Positions 1-11,567 of a stretch of DNA of 64,000 bases are shown here, piece after piece. A program made the position numbers and the translations under genes. The notes under the pieces were generated by a model that was not told the origin of the DNA, ran no database searches, and was given only the letters and a program-made list of their open reading frames with translations. Position 1 is the stretch's first letter; each line of letters opens with the position of its first letter. The stretch comes from Chalara sp. BL73 (lineage: Eukaryota; Ascomycota; Leotiomycetes; Helotiales). The stretch lies in assembly GCA_918026815.1 (NCBI GenBank), contig CAKJVC010000016.1, positions 1 to 64,000 on the forward strand, read 5' to 3'.

Positions 1-1535
1 GCAACGTTTTGATCAACTACCTGATTTACAACTTCAATATCAGCTGTAGCTTGATTCAACCTGTTTTGAACCTCTGAAACCCGTAAAACACTTCTTTTGC
101 GTACGAATGATTTCTTTACAGCTCTTTTTTTGACTCTTTCATTTGCGGCTCGTAATTGTCGATTCTCAGCCGCAAGAAGAGTAGCGTTGTGCATGGCTAA
201 TTGGCACCTTTTGATAAGTTGATTTACGGCTTGAACTGTAGGACTTAGTGGGCTTTGTGTACGATATCGAATCGATTTTTGAACAAGGTCGGTTTGCAAC
301 TGTAATTCAGCAATATTGTGAAGTGTTTCAAAAACCCAGGCCGTAACAGGCTCCGTTGTAGGTAAAGAATCGGCGTACGCAGTCGTACGTGTAACTGATT
401 TAATACTTGATTTGAATCAAAAAGAACTAATCCAGTAGCTTTAAATCCACTTTGAACAGTAGTAACAGTAAAAGCTTCTTGTCGTACAGATTGATAAAGC
501 CGTAAAACTCGGTTTTATCAATATAGTTAATGCCGACTTGCATTTGCTGTTCTACAGCTTGTTCGTAAAACGCTTTAATCCTGCAAAGCAACTAACATCT
601 AAAGGTTGAAGAAACTGTGAAGAATGCGCAGGCATACACAATGGAACAATGCAGTGTTCTTTGCAAAATCGATCAAATTGAGCTGTAATATAACTTCCGT
701 GGCCGTCAAGTATCAATAATCGATATGTGCTTGTCGTACGATTTCGTGTATGCACTTCGAAAATTTCTTGCAGCCAAGCAAGACCTAATTCGTCTGTAGT
801 CTACCCGTTATTACTAACTCCAACTAACCAGGTTGTCGGCAGATTCTGATACTAGCTGTATTGATGCATTTGACTTTTCAATATAATCAGCGGAGGTAGT
901 ACAAAGCTTGTAGATTGAATCGACTTTATTACAGTAACCTATTCGCGATTTCCAGGCTGTACAGATACCGTACGAAAGTCTGTAGCTGTAACTACTTTTG
1001 AGGTAGATATTACACTTATTTGAAATCCCGTTTCGTCGAAGTTATAAATATCATTCTCCGCAATTCCATATTTCTCAATTGTATTTCGTACGAGTCGAAA
1101 CCAGCCTTGAATTACTTTAGGATCTTCGCATTTTGCTCGCTGATAATCATACTTTCGATTGTACTTCGATTTGAGCTGTGGATGTCGATTTATAAACCGT
1201 GAAACCCAGCGTTGGCCTACAGTTAGCTGCGCAGACGCGTCGCGCGTTGCTCGATCCGCAAGCAATAGATTGGCCGCATCACGTACTAATAGTTGCGTTA
1301 AAGGCATTCCACGCGTATCCATATCCAATATCCAATTAATAAGTGTCGTTTCCTCCGTTGAAGTAAGTTTGCGGTTGGCAGAAGGAATACTAGACTTTGC
1401 GGGCACTCCTTTCAGTCGAAACGTCATTGTCGATCGTGGCGCGCCGTACGCAGACGCGGCGGCCCGTAAGCTTGAAAATCGGCCCAGTCGATAGGCCTGA
1501 ATGCCTAAAAGGATTCTCCCTTCTGTATTAGCCAT
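1..1535 (-). pseudogene. Decayed pogo/Fot1-type DDE transposase
   Basis: Minus-strand relic of a Tc1/mariner-superfamily (pogo/Fot1 branch) transposase, cut by the window edge. The N-terminal 198 codons (939-1535, ATG at 1535) hold a Psq-like helix-turn-helix followed by a CENP-B-type DNA-binding domain and run into the first catalytic Asp region (YNFDETGF). The second catalytic block (LILDGHGSY, then CMPAHSSQFLQPLD) lies at 552-755 in the same general frame. Between them, TAG codons stand where relatives have Trp (after GNRE; after SNNG). A one-base frameshift follows LKRF, and a sequence resembling the usual C-terminal tail continues to base 1. Trp-to-TAG changes fit C-to-T damage of the RIP type. 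The element is therefore inactive. Its outer end should lie somewhere around 1.6-1.7 kb, but the partner terminal repeat is outside the window, so the boundary is not verified. Confidence 0.85.
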
Positions 1536-3434
1536 TTGTAAGGTTGGATGTTGAGCAATTGCAAATCAAAATTGAAAAAAGTGGTGGTTGCAGGGATAGT
1601 GGCCAGGATGATGACATGGCCAGCTAACTGATCAAGTACGTTAGCTCCTTGGCCTACTTACGTAAGCCGATTCCTGACAGTGGAGTATAACTATGGGACG
1701 CGATCAATGAGGCATAAGGGTGCAGATTAGCTTGCAGATATGGAGGACCTACATAGTGGAACGCCTACGAGTTGTATCACCCCCTACGGACCTTACGGCT
1801 TTATGTAAGTCACACTATACATGTCCTGCCTTTACGCTCTCCCCTTTATTGTCTTAGTTCCCAACGAACTCTCTGGTAGATAACATACTGCTTGTAAGCC
1901 ATCCTGATCGATTGATATGCACAACGATGAACAAGGAAAGCACGTCTGACTACTTAGGTCCGTACGACGACGGAGGTGACGATCCTTGCGTGGAGATAAT
2001 CCTTGATAGGCAATGCAAGCTCTCCAAGCTACCCCGGAATGGCCAACATACCAACGTCCATTCGCTTTGGTCTATATCATGAAATAGGTCTGTAGGAGAG
2101 CTTGAGGCTCGAGTCTATGTGTTCGAAGACGTCCCTGATAAGGTACGTCGTTATTGGTTGAGGGTATCGAGATATTGTCGATTTGAATCGTGTTTAAGGT
2201 TGGCCGTGTGGGTGTTAAAATTGGCATGGACACGGACAACATGTCACATGACACGGGCCGTGAGCCAGCAATGCAATGCCATGCCATTCTCTCGAGCCTT
2301 TTTCCTAGCACAACACCAACGGGGTGATAAGTATGGGGAGAGGACGCAGAACGCCAAAGCCTAACAGAAATCTGACCACCGAGTACGGGACGGCGAGGCT
2401 CCGACAGGTAGAGACGAAAGTTGAATCGTCGCAGGGCTCAACAGAAGAAAGCAGAGTCTAATCGGAGCGATAGCAAGTCTGCCACAGACTAGGAGAAGCG
2501 CCATATGTCTGCTGCGGCGCCTAATACCAATCAGCAGTTTATCGGTAGATCCGCCTTGCCATTATGACTAATAACTGCTCCCTAGACGGCTCGGACATTG
2601 CATAGGGTTTGGTGATTGGGCTGCGTTATTGGCAGCCTCGCCAAAGGTAAACAACGAACCGCAGGAATCAGCTGTCTGTGTTTTAGTTAAGGTGTGCTTC
2701 CGAACAACCACCTAATTACATATATACACTGCCAGCATTTCATGAACTATTAGACGCTCGATTTAGTTAACTACAAAAGTATGAGCCCACATGGCATGAC
2801 TTCTTCAGAACAGAGTTTACCAAGTTTTTATATCAGAGCGGAAAGCTCCACTTCCCATCATCCTAACAGCAACGCAATCTTCAAAAAGCCATGAAAACAC
2901 AGCGCGGAAGATAATCTCATATTATTCCGATTTCAAAGATTCAAGACAAGCCATCTCCTAAACCTCCGCTTTATGAAAGAATAATTCTCGAGAATTGACC
3001 ATGATACCTATTACGCTGGCCTTCGATTAGACTGTGAGTCGGATGAGAGAGACAGCTAGATCTACGTTACAGCAAAATGGACCCAAATTCTCCCAAGCAT
3101 GATCTGCTACCCTTGTTGGTAATATGGTTGCAGCAACGAAACCATCCTAATCTTTTATGGACACTTAGTGTTCGCCATTATTGTTAGTGATTGGGAGGAG
3201 CGAAAGGAAGTGGAGGTGCAGTCCAAGTGCCTTGTGAGCGTGGCTCAAATCAATTCGGAAGCGTTGAAGGCGGAAAGCAGATTTCGCTAGCGCCCGCAGC
3301 CCACACTCTTATAGTCGCCTGCAAAATTTGCCTGTAGGTATATTGGAGCGGACAATCAGGTGACCACCTCATACTCAACTATCCTCATCTTGCTGAGTGA
3401 ATATAGGTACGTCTTCCAGGGGCGGCGGACCTTC
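1536..3434. other. Gene-poor intergenic stretch
   Basis: No convincing gene. Short open frames on both strands lack domain-like composition and start contexts. The first 150 bases probably contain the outer end of the adjacent transposon relic. No simple repeat or RNA gene was seen. Confidence 0.5.
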
Positions 3435-6201
3435 TCAGAAGGCAAATTCGACAATCTTGCCAGAGATATCCGCAACATAGAGAAGGGTCTGGTCATTCTG
3501 GGTTACAAAGCGTAAGGACGTTGTTGAACCCGAGGAATTCTGTCGTTCGCAGAGTAGTCGTGTATACGAGTAGCTGCTAGAAGGGCATATACCACCGCCA
3601 GGGTCACCTGTTAGAGGCGTAATTATTAGGTCTCCTGATTGTGCCAGCATAGCTGCCAAGTTTCCCTTAGCTGAGACAGCTCCTGCGACCATTGCTGTAG
3701 AATGGCCAAGAAGCGAAAAGGGGCGCTCCAAAACTCCTGGTACTTCAGCTGGGAATGTCCCGACTGGACTGATAAAGGGCCACTCTCCACCAGTTCGCTC
3801 ACGTCCATGCAGTACTGTAGGTGCGTTGGTACAAAATGCATAAGTACGCTCCGACGGTACTCGAAACAATGAGACCGACTCAATCCCTCGAGCTGAGAAT
3901 CCCTGGACAACACGTTAGCTCCTTATAATGCAACTAAGACATGAAAGGTTACCCCTTGATGTTTTTCCCTCTCCCTAAGTTTGAACGGCTCTTGCTTGAG
4001 ACCTTCAACGGGCCAGATCAAAACATTATTCCCCTTTGCGGTGACACAGACCATTTGCTGGCCCGAGGCATCGAAGCCTACGAATTTTGGTCCGTCCTCG
4101 ACGAAGTATCTTGTCGTCCAATGATTGCATGTTCTTTCTTCATGACGGTATAACCGAAGTTCTGCGTCATTTTCTACGATCTGATAAATCTTCATGACAC
4201 CAACTCCATCAGAATAGCCCCCAATCAAGACAGACGACTCATGCAAGGCTAGGCATGTGGGTCGGAAGTCTTTGATGTCTTCAAAAGTAAAACTTTCAGC
4301 TCTCGAAGATCCTTTATGTCTAAAGACCCACAACTGGTGCCTTTTGCTTGGGGCAGCCTTCTCGGTGTCTCGTTGGGAACTCCCAGAATCAGAACCACTA
4401 TTTTCTCCTTCGACGGTCACCTTGACACCTCTTACAATGACCGCCAGAAATATATCATTTAATGCCGCTTGTGCATTCTCGAGCTTTTCTGAGCATACCA
4501 TTTTTCTTGAAGATTAGTGTTTTGGAGAAAGAAACTTGGTCCAGAGAATAGATTACAAGGTCCTTCTCTCCTAAGAAGAACACGTGGCGACAGCTAGGTG
4601 AGAGACCCACTGAGTAGTACTTCCTCCTAGAATTCCAAAATCGGTTGGGCCATAATCGACCCTTCTTCTGTGCTGGCCTCATGCTAGATGGAGCAGGTAA
4701 ATCTTCCTCCCATTTTTCTGGATTCAGCAGTATCGCTGTGGAAACTGAATTCCGAGGAGTTTTGTGAGATCCATTTCCTAGGTCACCTATGACACTGTCA
4801 ACGAGTTCTTGTTGCCAGTCCAAGTGTCGCTCTTCAGCGAAGCAAGACTTAATGACCACTACCTCCTCGCTAGCTATGTTAAGCCTTGGGCATTGGTCTT
4901 CCAATCGTGGACACGTCAACAGAAGAAATTCAATCTGATAGTTTGCTCGTTAGCATATATTCTACGAGGAATGCGAACAAGGGCAACACGTACGGCTTTC
5001 CATCGTAAACTACGGTCCCCGCTATTTTCGATAATTCGGACCATTCTCTGCTGGAATCGTTCCAATTGCTCGACACAGGACTCCGGTACCATGCCAGGGA
5101 GCAACATCCGGGCCAGCTGAGTGCTGCAATCAAGAAGGCCATAAAGGAAATGGTACCCATTGAAGCTTGGAGCATTGCGACCCACAGCAGCGCAAAGTCC
5201 TTTATCAAGTATGCCGGAGACGATACTTCTTTCTCCATCTCGGTCTTGTTCAGCACCATCAAAATATGCTCGAGTACCCATAATGACAGCCTCTGCGGCG
5301 ACTCAGAATCCACAGTTCCTTCTCGTCTCTCGATTACTTTTGTATGCAAACCGAGTGCAATCGTTCTTCTTGTGAGTCCTTGAAGCGCAAAGAGGTCCTT
5401 CGCGTATTTGTCGGGCCGTGCGCCAAGCTGCTGGAAGCTTTCATCAAGGCTGCGAATCGCATCGGGCACGCTGGTCGAGCCCACACCCTAATATCAATGG
5501 TTAGGGTATCGTTTGGTATCTGCGGAGAAAACTTACTGTTGTGGAGGCTACGGCAAGAAATACACCTGCTGAAATGGCATTGATCACGGTTCTAAAGAGC
5601 GTGGCAGCAAGTGGCTCTGCGCGGATGAAGGTTTTGTTCGCATATTCGCTAATCGCCACTATCAAGAACGAGCTCTGGTACTCTCTAAATATCGCGCTTG
5701 TGAAGTCCCCGGATGGTGGTCGCTGATTCTGCACATCTCTATGTACGTTCTTCAATTGGTACCGTCGTTGGTCGTGATGATCTGCTTGGACAGCCTTGGC
5801 TACTTGAGCCTGTTGCAGGACCAGTCCAGATAGGACCGCTCTAAGTTGGAGCTCGCGTTGATACGGCGTTTCGGGATTTATAGCACTAAACAGGCACTCC
5901 GAAAGTTCTTTCACGATGTTGCTAGTGGCTTCGATCTCCAAACTCGGGATGGAGATCCATTTGGGTTTCTTCTTCTCTGAACACTTAGATGGAGTCCTTC
6001 GTGGTCCAGAACTTGTGCCAAGGACTCGAATGTTTCGTTGCGGAACTGTCTCTGGGTTATGGTATTCACAAGATCGAAAGCTATTTCACTTCTCTGCTTC
6101 AGTTTCTCCTGAGATCCATTTCTATTCTCTGCGCTTTCTTCAACTCCATAAATACTCATCCACCGCAGGTACCAGTCTCTTGACCTGACAAAAGTGCTCA
6201 T
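3435..6201 (-). CDS. Hypothetical multi-exon protein with C-terminal WD40-like repeats
   Basis: Minus-strand coding region of unknown function, starting with ATG at 6201. The N-terminal half is a helical, Arg/Glu/Gln-rich region (blocks such as FDLVNTITQRQFRNETFESL and NIVKELSECLFSAINPETPY). The C-terminal half has beta-propeller-like blades (SPSCRHVFFLGEKDLVIYSL, FDASGQQMVCVTAKGNNVLI, SAKGNLAAMLAQSGDLIITP, LLYVADISGKIVEFAF, then stop). Introns that read well are 5488-5536 (GTAAGT...CTAAC...TAG), 4935-4989 (GTGTTG...GCTAAC...CAG) and 3903-3952 (GTAACC...GCTAAC...CAG). Two other joins, near 5.95-6.0 kb and near 4.47-4.52 kb, change frame without a clean canonical intron. The gene may therefore carry frameshifts or use weak splice sites. 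No NACHT or kinase motif was found. It resembles other fungal N-terminal-domain/WD40 proteins only in layout. Confidence 0.6.
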
Positions 6202-6838
6202 CGCTGGTCTGTGCTGAAGAGGGGTGCCATTTATGGCACCTTGATATCAAAATGGTGTTCTCTTGATCGTCTATGCTGTTGATTTATCTCGATTAATGAA
6301 ACGTTTATGTAAAAATATCAAGCTCCTGCAAGAGAACAAGGACCTCCTAGAACCCAAGAGCCTTAGGACATACAGATATCAGAGATGGGCTCTATAATCG
6401 AGACACTGTGACTGAATCTAGTTGTTTCGCTTTTTCTATCCAAATTAATCACTTCCAAGCTTGTTGGGCGATGTTGTAGGCTGATTTCTAGCACAGCCTC
6501 GTGCTTGCAGCAGTATTTTTTATAAACCCCTCTGGCATCTTCCAGCAGTGGCTTTCTTTCACCATTCACGAGACATGTTTGGACGCTGTGTAACACTGCG
6601 TGGTCCCAACGCCTTATCAAGAGCCTACCCCTCCTTATGCATCAAGTCTCAGTATGCGTTGGCAGACCATAGGCTGAAATATCTCGTGTGTGCTATTTGC
6701 TGTCACGCTGCTGTGGCTTGCAGTTAGGCCCTGTTGAGGTATGTTGATTGTCTTAAAATACCATTCAGCCTCATCCACCTTGATCTCCATTTACTTTCAA
6801 TTATAGTTTTATACTGAGGTCACTATCACTTCTTGACC
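6202..6838. promoter_or_regulatory. Intergenic region between divergent genes
   Basis: About 640 bases separating the divergent WD40-like gene and the permease gene. It should contain both promoters. No specific binding site could be named. No gene seen. Confidence 0.4.
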
Positions 6839-9573
6839 ATGGCTACCATTCAACGAAATAGAAAAGGTTCCGCTTCGCCAAGCGGTGCGCCAGCAGTTGA
6901 TATTGAGAAGGAGAGCGGTTCATCACAAAGCAATTTTGAGGCTGCAAAAATTGTTATGGAGCGGGAGAGGAGATTAGCTAGATTGATTCGCAAGACGTTC
7001 CACTATGGCGAGCTAGATCGCGCTCTTGAGCGACCTCATATTGCTGGTGAGCAACAGTCTTTTTTTTTCTCCGCAGTATTCAACGCTAATCCCTTGCCAG
7101 CTATAGCATTTTCTGGAACCGTAGGGGCTGGAATCTTTGTCACTAGCGGCGAATTGATTGGTATTTCGGGATCTGTTGGATGTGTAATATCTTATACCTG
7201 CGTGGCTTTCATTATTATACCAGTGATGAGAACAATTGCAGAACTTATGGCAATACGGCCCACCAGTGGTGCATTGATGGACTACCCGTATGTCCTACAG
7301 ATGAAGGCTATAAGAAAATTCCTCCTGACTGACTCTGTATCCAAGACATACTTTCGTTGATCCTGCTTTGGGGTTTGCTGTTGGCGTAACATATTGGTGA
7401 AGATTTCTTCTCCCTTAATGATACCCAAACTCGCTAATATGCGAACAGCCTGGCGAATTGCATGAGTATGGCAACGCTAACATCAGCAGCCGCCAGAGCC
7501 GCTGATAATTTCTCTGGCGACTCAGGTATGAGTAGACCAGGCATTATAGGCATCATTATTGGATTCTTTGTTATCACACTACTCTCGAATCTCTGCGGGA
7601 TCACGGTGAATGGCTTTGCTATTTTTTCTCTACGTTTGAAGGAGTGCTGATTATGACACAGCTGTATGCAAATATCGAGCGGGTAGTGTTTCAAATAAAG
7701 GTTGCACTCCTGTTTCTGGTCTGCATTTTGATGGTATTAGTTAAGGCTGGAGGTAAGTGACCTCCAAACCTGTTACCGAAATGTGAGAATACGACTTACC
7801 TTTGTAGTTGGATCCTTAGAAGGCCTCCAGCAAGAAGTTTCGACGAATAGCACCTCCCCAATTCTGAACACCCGGACGGAAGCTGGTAAGTACGTTTCCT
7901 TGAAGAGTGATTTACCTTCCGTCTATTATCCTACGCCCGCCTATCAGGCAGGTATACAGCTCAATTGCTTCCTTGGGTAACAGGCTGCTTGGCCATCGTC
8001 GAACGAGAGTCGTTATACGAACCTCGCTAATTTTCTCTGGTCCATTACAGGTTACGGTCGTAATGCGCTTGTTCCATTCTTCAGATTCGACGGTTTCAAT
8101 GGAACACAGGATAAAGCCGACGGCGGCCACGGGACAGGAGTTCCTGGCGCTTGGGGACAGCTTCTCGCAATACTGTACTCTTGCATTTCCAACTTTCTTT
8201 ATAGAAAATCTTACACGTAGCAGGACCAGCGTAACTTTGGCAATTTTCACCATCATGGGTGGTGAGATAGTTGCGTACGTACAGATCAGCTCTCTTCTAT
8301 ATTCATATATCTTTCGGCTTGAGCTATTCTAACACTTTATGAATCAGGGTAACAGCTGGCGAAGCCAAACGCCCACGGAGAGATTTGCCATCGGTAGCAA
8401 GGCTCATGTATCTGGCACCTCTAGCTTTCTACATTATTGCAGCGTTCTTGGTTGGCCTTTCAATAAATTATATGGATCCCCGACTCTTCCACCCATGGGC
8501 GAAGCCAGCACCAAACGCTCCGAAGATCTCACATTCACCCTTCATCATTGTGCTTAGCGACACCTCGATTAAGGTGTTACCAAAGTTTCTCAACGCTTGT
8601 TTTATGTTGTCAGCATATACAACAGGGTGCGTACAACCAAGCTTTCAATTGAGTTTACACACTAAATACAGCAGAAATACGGCTTTGTTTACTTCCAGCA
8701 GAACACTTTTCTCCCTTTCCCACCTGTACGGAAAGAGATTCAAATGGATCAAGGGTACGTTTGGCACAACGAATGATGGCAATACGCCAATTGCCGCCAT
8801 TCTGGCTTGTTCTCTCTTTAGTCTACTAGCTTTTCTTGGGCTCTGCGACCCGACATTCAACCAAGTGAGTCGATAACCCAAATCCAATTGGCGCAAGCGA
8901 AGCTAACCTGAGTAGCCGATCTTGTCCCTCGCCGCCTTTTACACTGGTGCAGTCTGCTGCGTTTACGCAAGCCAGTGCATAGCCTTTCTCCGATTCAAAT
9001 CAGCGCAAGTTATTGACCCCACCATTTCCCCATGTCAAGTGTCTAACTCGGGTTAATAAAGACTCAAAATTCTAGAAGAGGAAGGCGCCAACGTACCGGG
9101 AAGAGACTCGGATGAATACAAGACGAATTACTACCGAGCACACTGGCAACCAACCTGCGCTATAACAGGCCTCGTCGGCTGTACCCTGGTAGTTCTTTTC
9201 AGCGGCTGGCCTGCCATCTACCTCCTCAAACAAAGAGACACCATGAGCACTGCGTCCAGTCTAAAAGGTACTTTGGACCTGATTGGTGATGTAATCGGTG
9301 CTTATTCTGGCGTACGTCCCAATATCACTTTACCTAATGACACTCCAGCGCCGTGGCTAACTGCGTGATCACCAGCCGGTATTATTTCTAACTCTATTCT
9401 TGCTATTCAAGTTCGGAAAAGGAACGAACTTTCGAAAGTTGAGAGAACTCGAGCATGCGTATCACGTGCCTGATTTTAAAGATGATCACGTTACTAAAAT
9501 GAGCCTCTGGAAGGAGATCATCAGTTTCTTTATTGTTGATAAGAATTTACCTGACTCTGCAGATTCTGGATAG
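6839..9573 (+). CDS. APC-superfamily amino-acid permease
   Basis: Plasma-membrane permease of the amino acid/choline type importing an amino acid or related amine. Translation starts at ATG 6839 (MATIQRN). The spliced product has the signature first membrane segments (IAFSGTVGAGIFVTSGELIG, then SGALMDYP-HTFVDPALGFAVGVTY), the conserved GGEIVAVTAGEAKRPRRDLP loop, and later helices (YLAPLAFYIIAAFLVGLSIN; ACFMLSAYTTG; NTALFTSSRTLFSL; NTPIAAILACSLFSLLAFLG). It ends at TAG 9571-9573 after LPDSADSG. About eleven introns interrupt it. Those read with confidence are 7047-7100, 7288-7345, 7397-7448, 7606-7661 and 7753-7807. The region 7886-8050 is either one long intron or two introns flanking a tiny exon. 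All joins that I could follow keep frame, so the gene looks intact. The substrate cannot be told from sequence; the neighbouring FAD oxidoreductases suggest amino-compound catabolism (inference). Confidence 0.88.
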
Positions 9574-9930
9574 AGTAATGTCTGAGGATTTTCGCCTTCT
9601 GTATATATAAAATTTTGTAAATACCTCGAACATTTTAAGTGCGACTGAAAAGATCACCTCGACACACCTCTAACGTGACTTAGAGTCTGATCCTAATCGA
9701 CATAAACTCTTTACAAGCCTCGACGTTAAGGCATCGGAGGCGCCTAAAATATACATTCTGGTTCTAAAAGTGTATTAATCTTCGACTTTTGACGCTAAGA
9801 TATTAGAAGTAGACCAGCTTAATTCTTATGCGGTATTTCTTTACAACGCCTTATAGTAGCCAGCAATGGAGTGTGATGTGTGATCGCCGACTCTCCTCCT
9901 TAGTTAATAACAAATCTTTGGCACTAATAT
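9574..9930. terminator. AT-rich 3' intergenic region
   Basis: Probable 3' untranslated and polyadenylation region of the permease (TATATATAAAATTTTGTAAATA just after the stop). It lies convergent with the HAD gene and its relic. No gene seen. Confidence 0.4.
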
Positions 9931-10049
9931 TTACATTCTTTTCGCTCCAAACGTTTCTATGGCGAACATTACATCACCGTCAGGTTCCAAGATCTCCCTT
10001 CTGCTGAAGCTAGCGCGGATCTGTCCTACACGGCCTAACCGAAACCCCT

Positions 10050-10134
10050 TCTTTTGAGAACCGAGTCCGAGATATCTAGCTCTCTTTTCTATTGTTACCA
10101 GAGCATCACCCATTACCTCCATCCCTAAGATCAT
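10050..10134 (-). pseudogene. Relic duplicate of the HAD gene tail
   Basis: Immediately downstream of the HAD hydrolase stop, the minus strand reads MEVMGDALVTIEKRA, closely similar to the HAD C-terminus MEVMADDLVTMAQRI. At the DNA level most differences fall at third codon positions, so the duplicate probably evolved as coding sequence before decay. Only the tail is recognisable. The open frame continues to 9931 with no further resemblance. It could be the last piece of a former tandem HAD paralogue, or a former alternative 3' end of the present gene. Confidence 0.45.
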
Positions 10135-10856
10135 TGATTCGAGGCCGCTACAATCCTCTGCGCCATAGTGACTAGATCATCAGCCATGACCTCCATCTTT
10201 TCTGGAAAGATACTCTTGCATGCATCTTGTTCATAAATAGTACAATACGCGCCCCTAAATCCGGTCTTGACAGCTGCGCTCACATCCCACATATGTGCCG
10301 CGGCAAACCACTTCTGATCCTCATCCGCAAACTTCTCGAGCGCAGGCTTATAGCTCGCTAGCGCCGGCTTCGCCACGCCCGACGTATCGCAGGTAATGAA
10401 GTTCTCGCGCGGGAACTCGATGCCGCCGTTGGCAAAGTACCCGAGGACACGCGTCGGGTCGCCGGTCGTGAGAGCCCAGACGGTAAACCCGCCCGCGCGC
10501 AACGTCTCCAGGCATTCCGCGACGCCTGGGCGCAGCTCGAGCTGTGAGTAGCCGGCGATGCAGGCGTCACGCTCGGCATCGGTGAACTCGTTTCGGGGCG
10601 ACGAGACGCCAAGCATGAAGAGCGTGCGGTAGAAGACGGCGGAGAGCACATGGATGTATTGGCGATGGCGCGAGGAGACGGACAAGAAGGTGAATTCGAG
10701 CTCGGCGGCAGTCATCCAGGTGTACCCAAAGGTCTGCGCGGTGATGGTGTGGGAAAGTAGTTTGGGGCCGATGGCCTGGTTGATGCGGGAGAAGTAGGCC
10801 TCGAAGGAGACGAGGGTGCCGACAATATCGAACACGACGTGCTTTAATGGCGACAT
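10131..10856 (-). CDS. HAD-superfamily hydrolase, 2-haloacid dehalogenase-like
   Basis: Single-exon 241-residue cytosolic hydrolase of the haloacid dehalogenase superfamily. All four HAD motifs are visible: motif I VVFDIVGTL with the nucleophile Asp10 (the second acidic residue is replaced, as in type II haloacid dehalogenases), motif II ALTTGD, motif III Lys in KPALASYKPAL, and motif IV MWDVSAAVKTGFRGAYC. The helical cap lies between motifs I and II. ATG at 10856 opens directly onto motif I, which supports the start. Family members hydrolyse C-halogen, phosphate-ester or related bonds. The substrate here is unknown. It points toward the permease gene and away from the FAD oxidoreductase at 11.6 kb. 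A partial duplicate of its tail follows its stop. Confidence 0.88.
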   Translation of the reverse strand: MSPLKHVVFDIVGTLVSFEAYFSRINQAIGPKLLSHTITAQTFGYTWMTAAELEFTFLSVSSRHRQYIHVLSAVFYRTLFMLGVSSPRNEFTDAERDACIAGYSQLELRPGVAECLETLRAGGFTVWALTTGDPTRVLGYFANGGIEFPRENFITCDTSGVAKPALASYKPALEKFADEDQKWFAAAHMWDVSAAVKTGFRGAYCTIYEQDACKSIFPEKMEVMADDLVTMAQRIVAASNQ

Positions 10857-11567
10857 TTGGACGAGTGCATGCAGAGGGGCTGGTAATGCTGTCCCGTATT
10901 GCAGAGTTAAGAGCAGGAGTGGAATATAAAAACAGAGTTCGGATTATATCAAACATTATATTTCGACGACATACGATGAACTTTTTTACCCCTCCAAAGC
11001 CCACGATGGCACTGCACTAGTTGCTGACCCCTCTCCAGGCGTTCGAAAGCCGCAGATAGTGCCACGCTATTCCTGCTCAAAGAAGAATTCACGAATCTCA
11101 GCCTAGCGCGAGACGGTGTCTTGGCATCTGCTGGTGACCGGGCCGGTACATTTGCGGGTCCCTCTAGAAAACAAGCCTTTCCTATTTCGCCTAGACACCG
11201 CTCTTCCACCTTTGTAACCTTCGAGTCCGCTGGTACAATCGGGGCATATAAGGGCCGCTTCCCTCACAGCCAACTAACCAGCTTGAGTAATTCGCTCGTG
11301 TCAAGTAAGGAGAGGAGATAGGAGAGGAGATAGGAGTGGACCATGCACCAGCGGAGATCCCTGAAACCCTGCCCCGAAGCAAACAGGTCTGGTCTTGCTA
11401 ACAGTACCGTGCCGGTCAAAATTGACGAGTCTGTTTGCAAATATGATCGAGAGGCGGATTGGTTGAGGCGAGCTGGTTAAATCTCGACCGTGGTACTGAT
11501 CGGAACTCATAACAGTTTCCTCCCATTGACTGCTCTCCCCCATCCACAAGTCAAGCCAATCGTATTC
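10857..11567. promoter_or_regulatory. Divergent promoter region of HAD and FAD oxidoreductase genes
   Basis: About 700 bases between two divergently transcribed genes. A TATA-like CATATAAGG lies near 11245, and a short tandem GGAGATAGGAGA repeat lies at about 11310-11337. A shared promoter is possible. No named regulator site was recognised. Confidence 0.4.
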
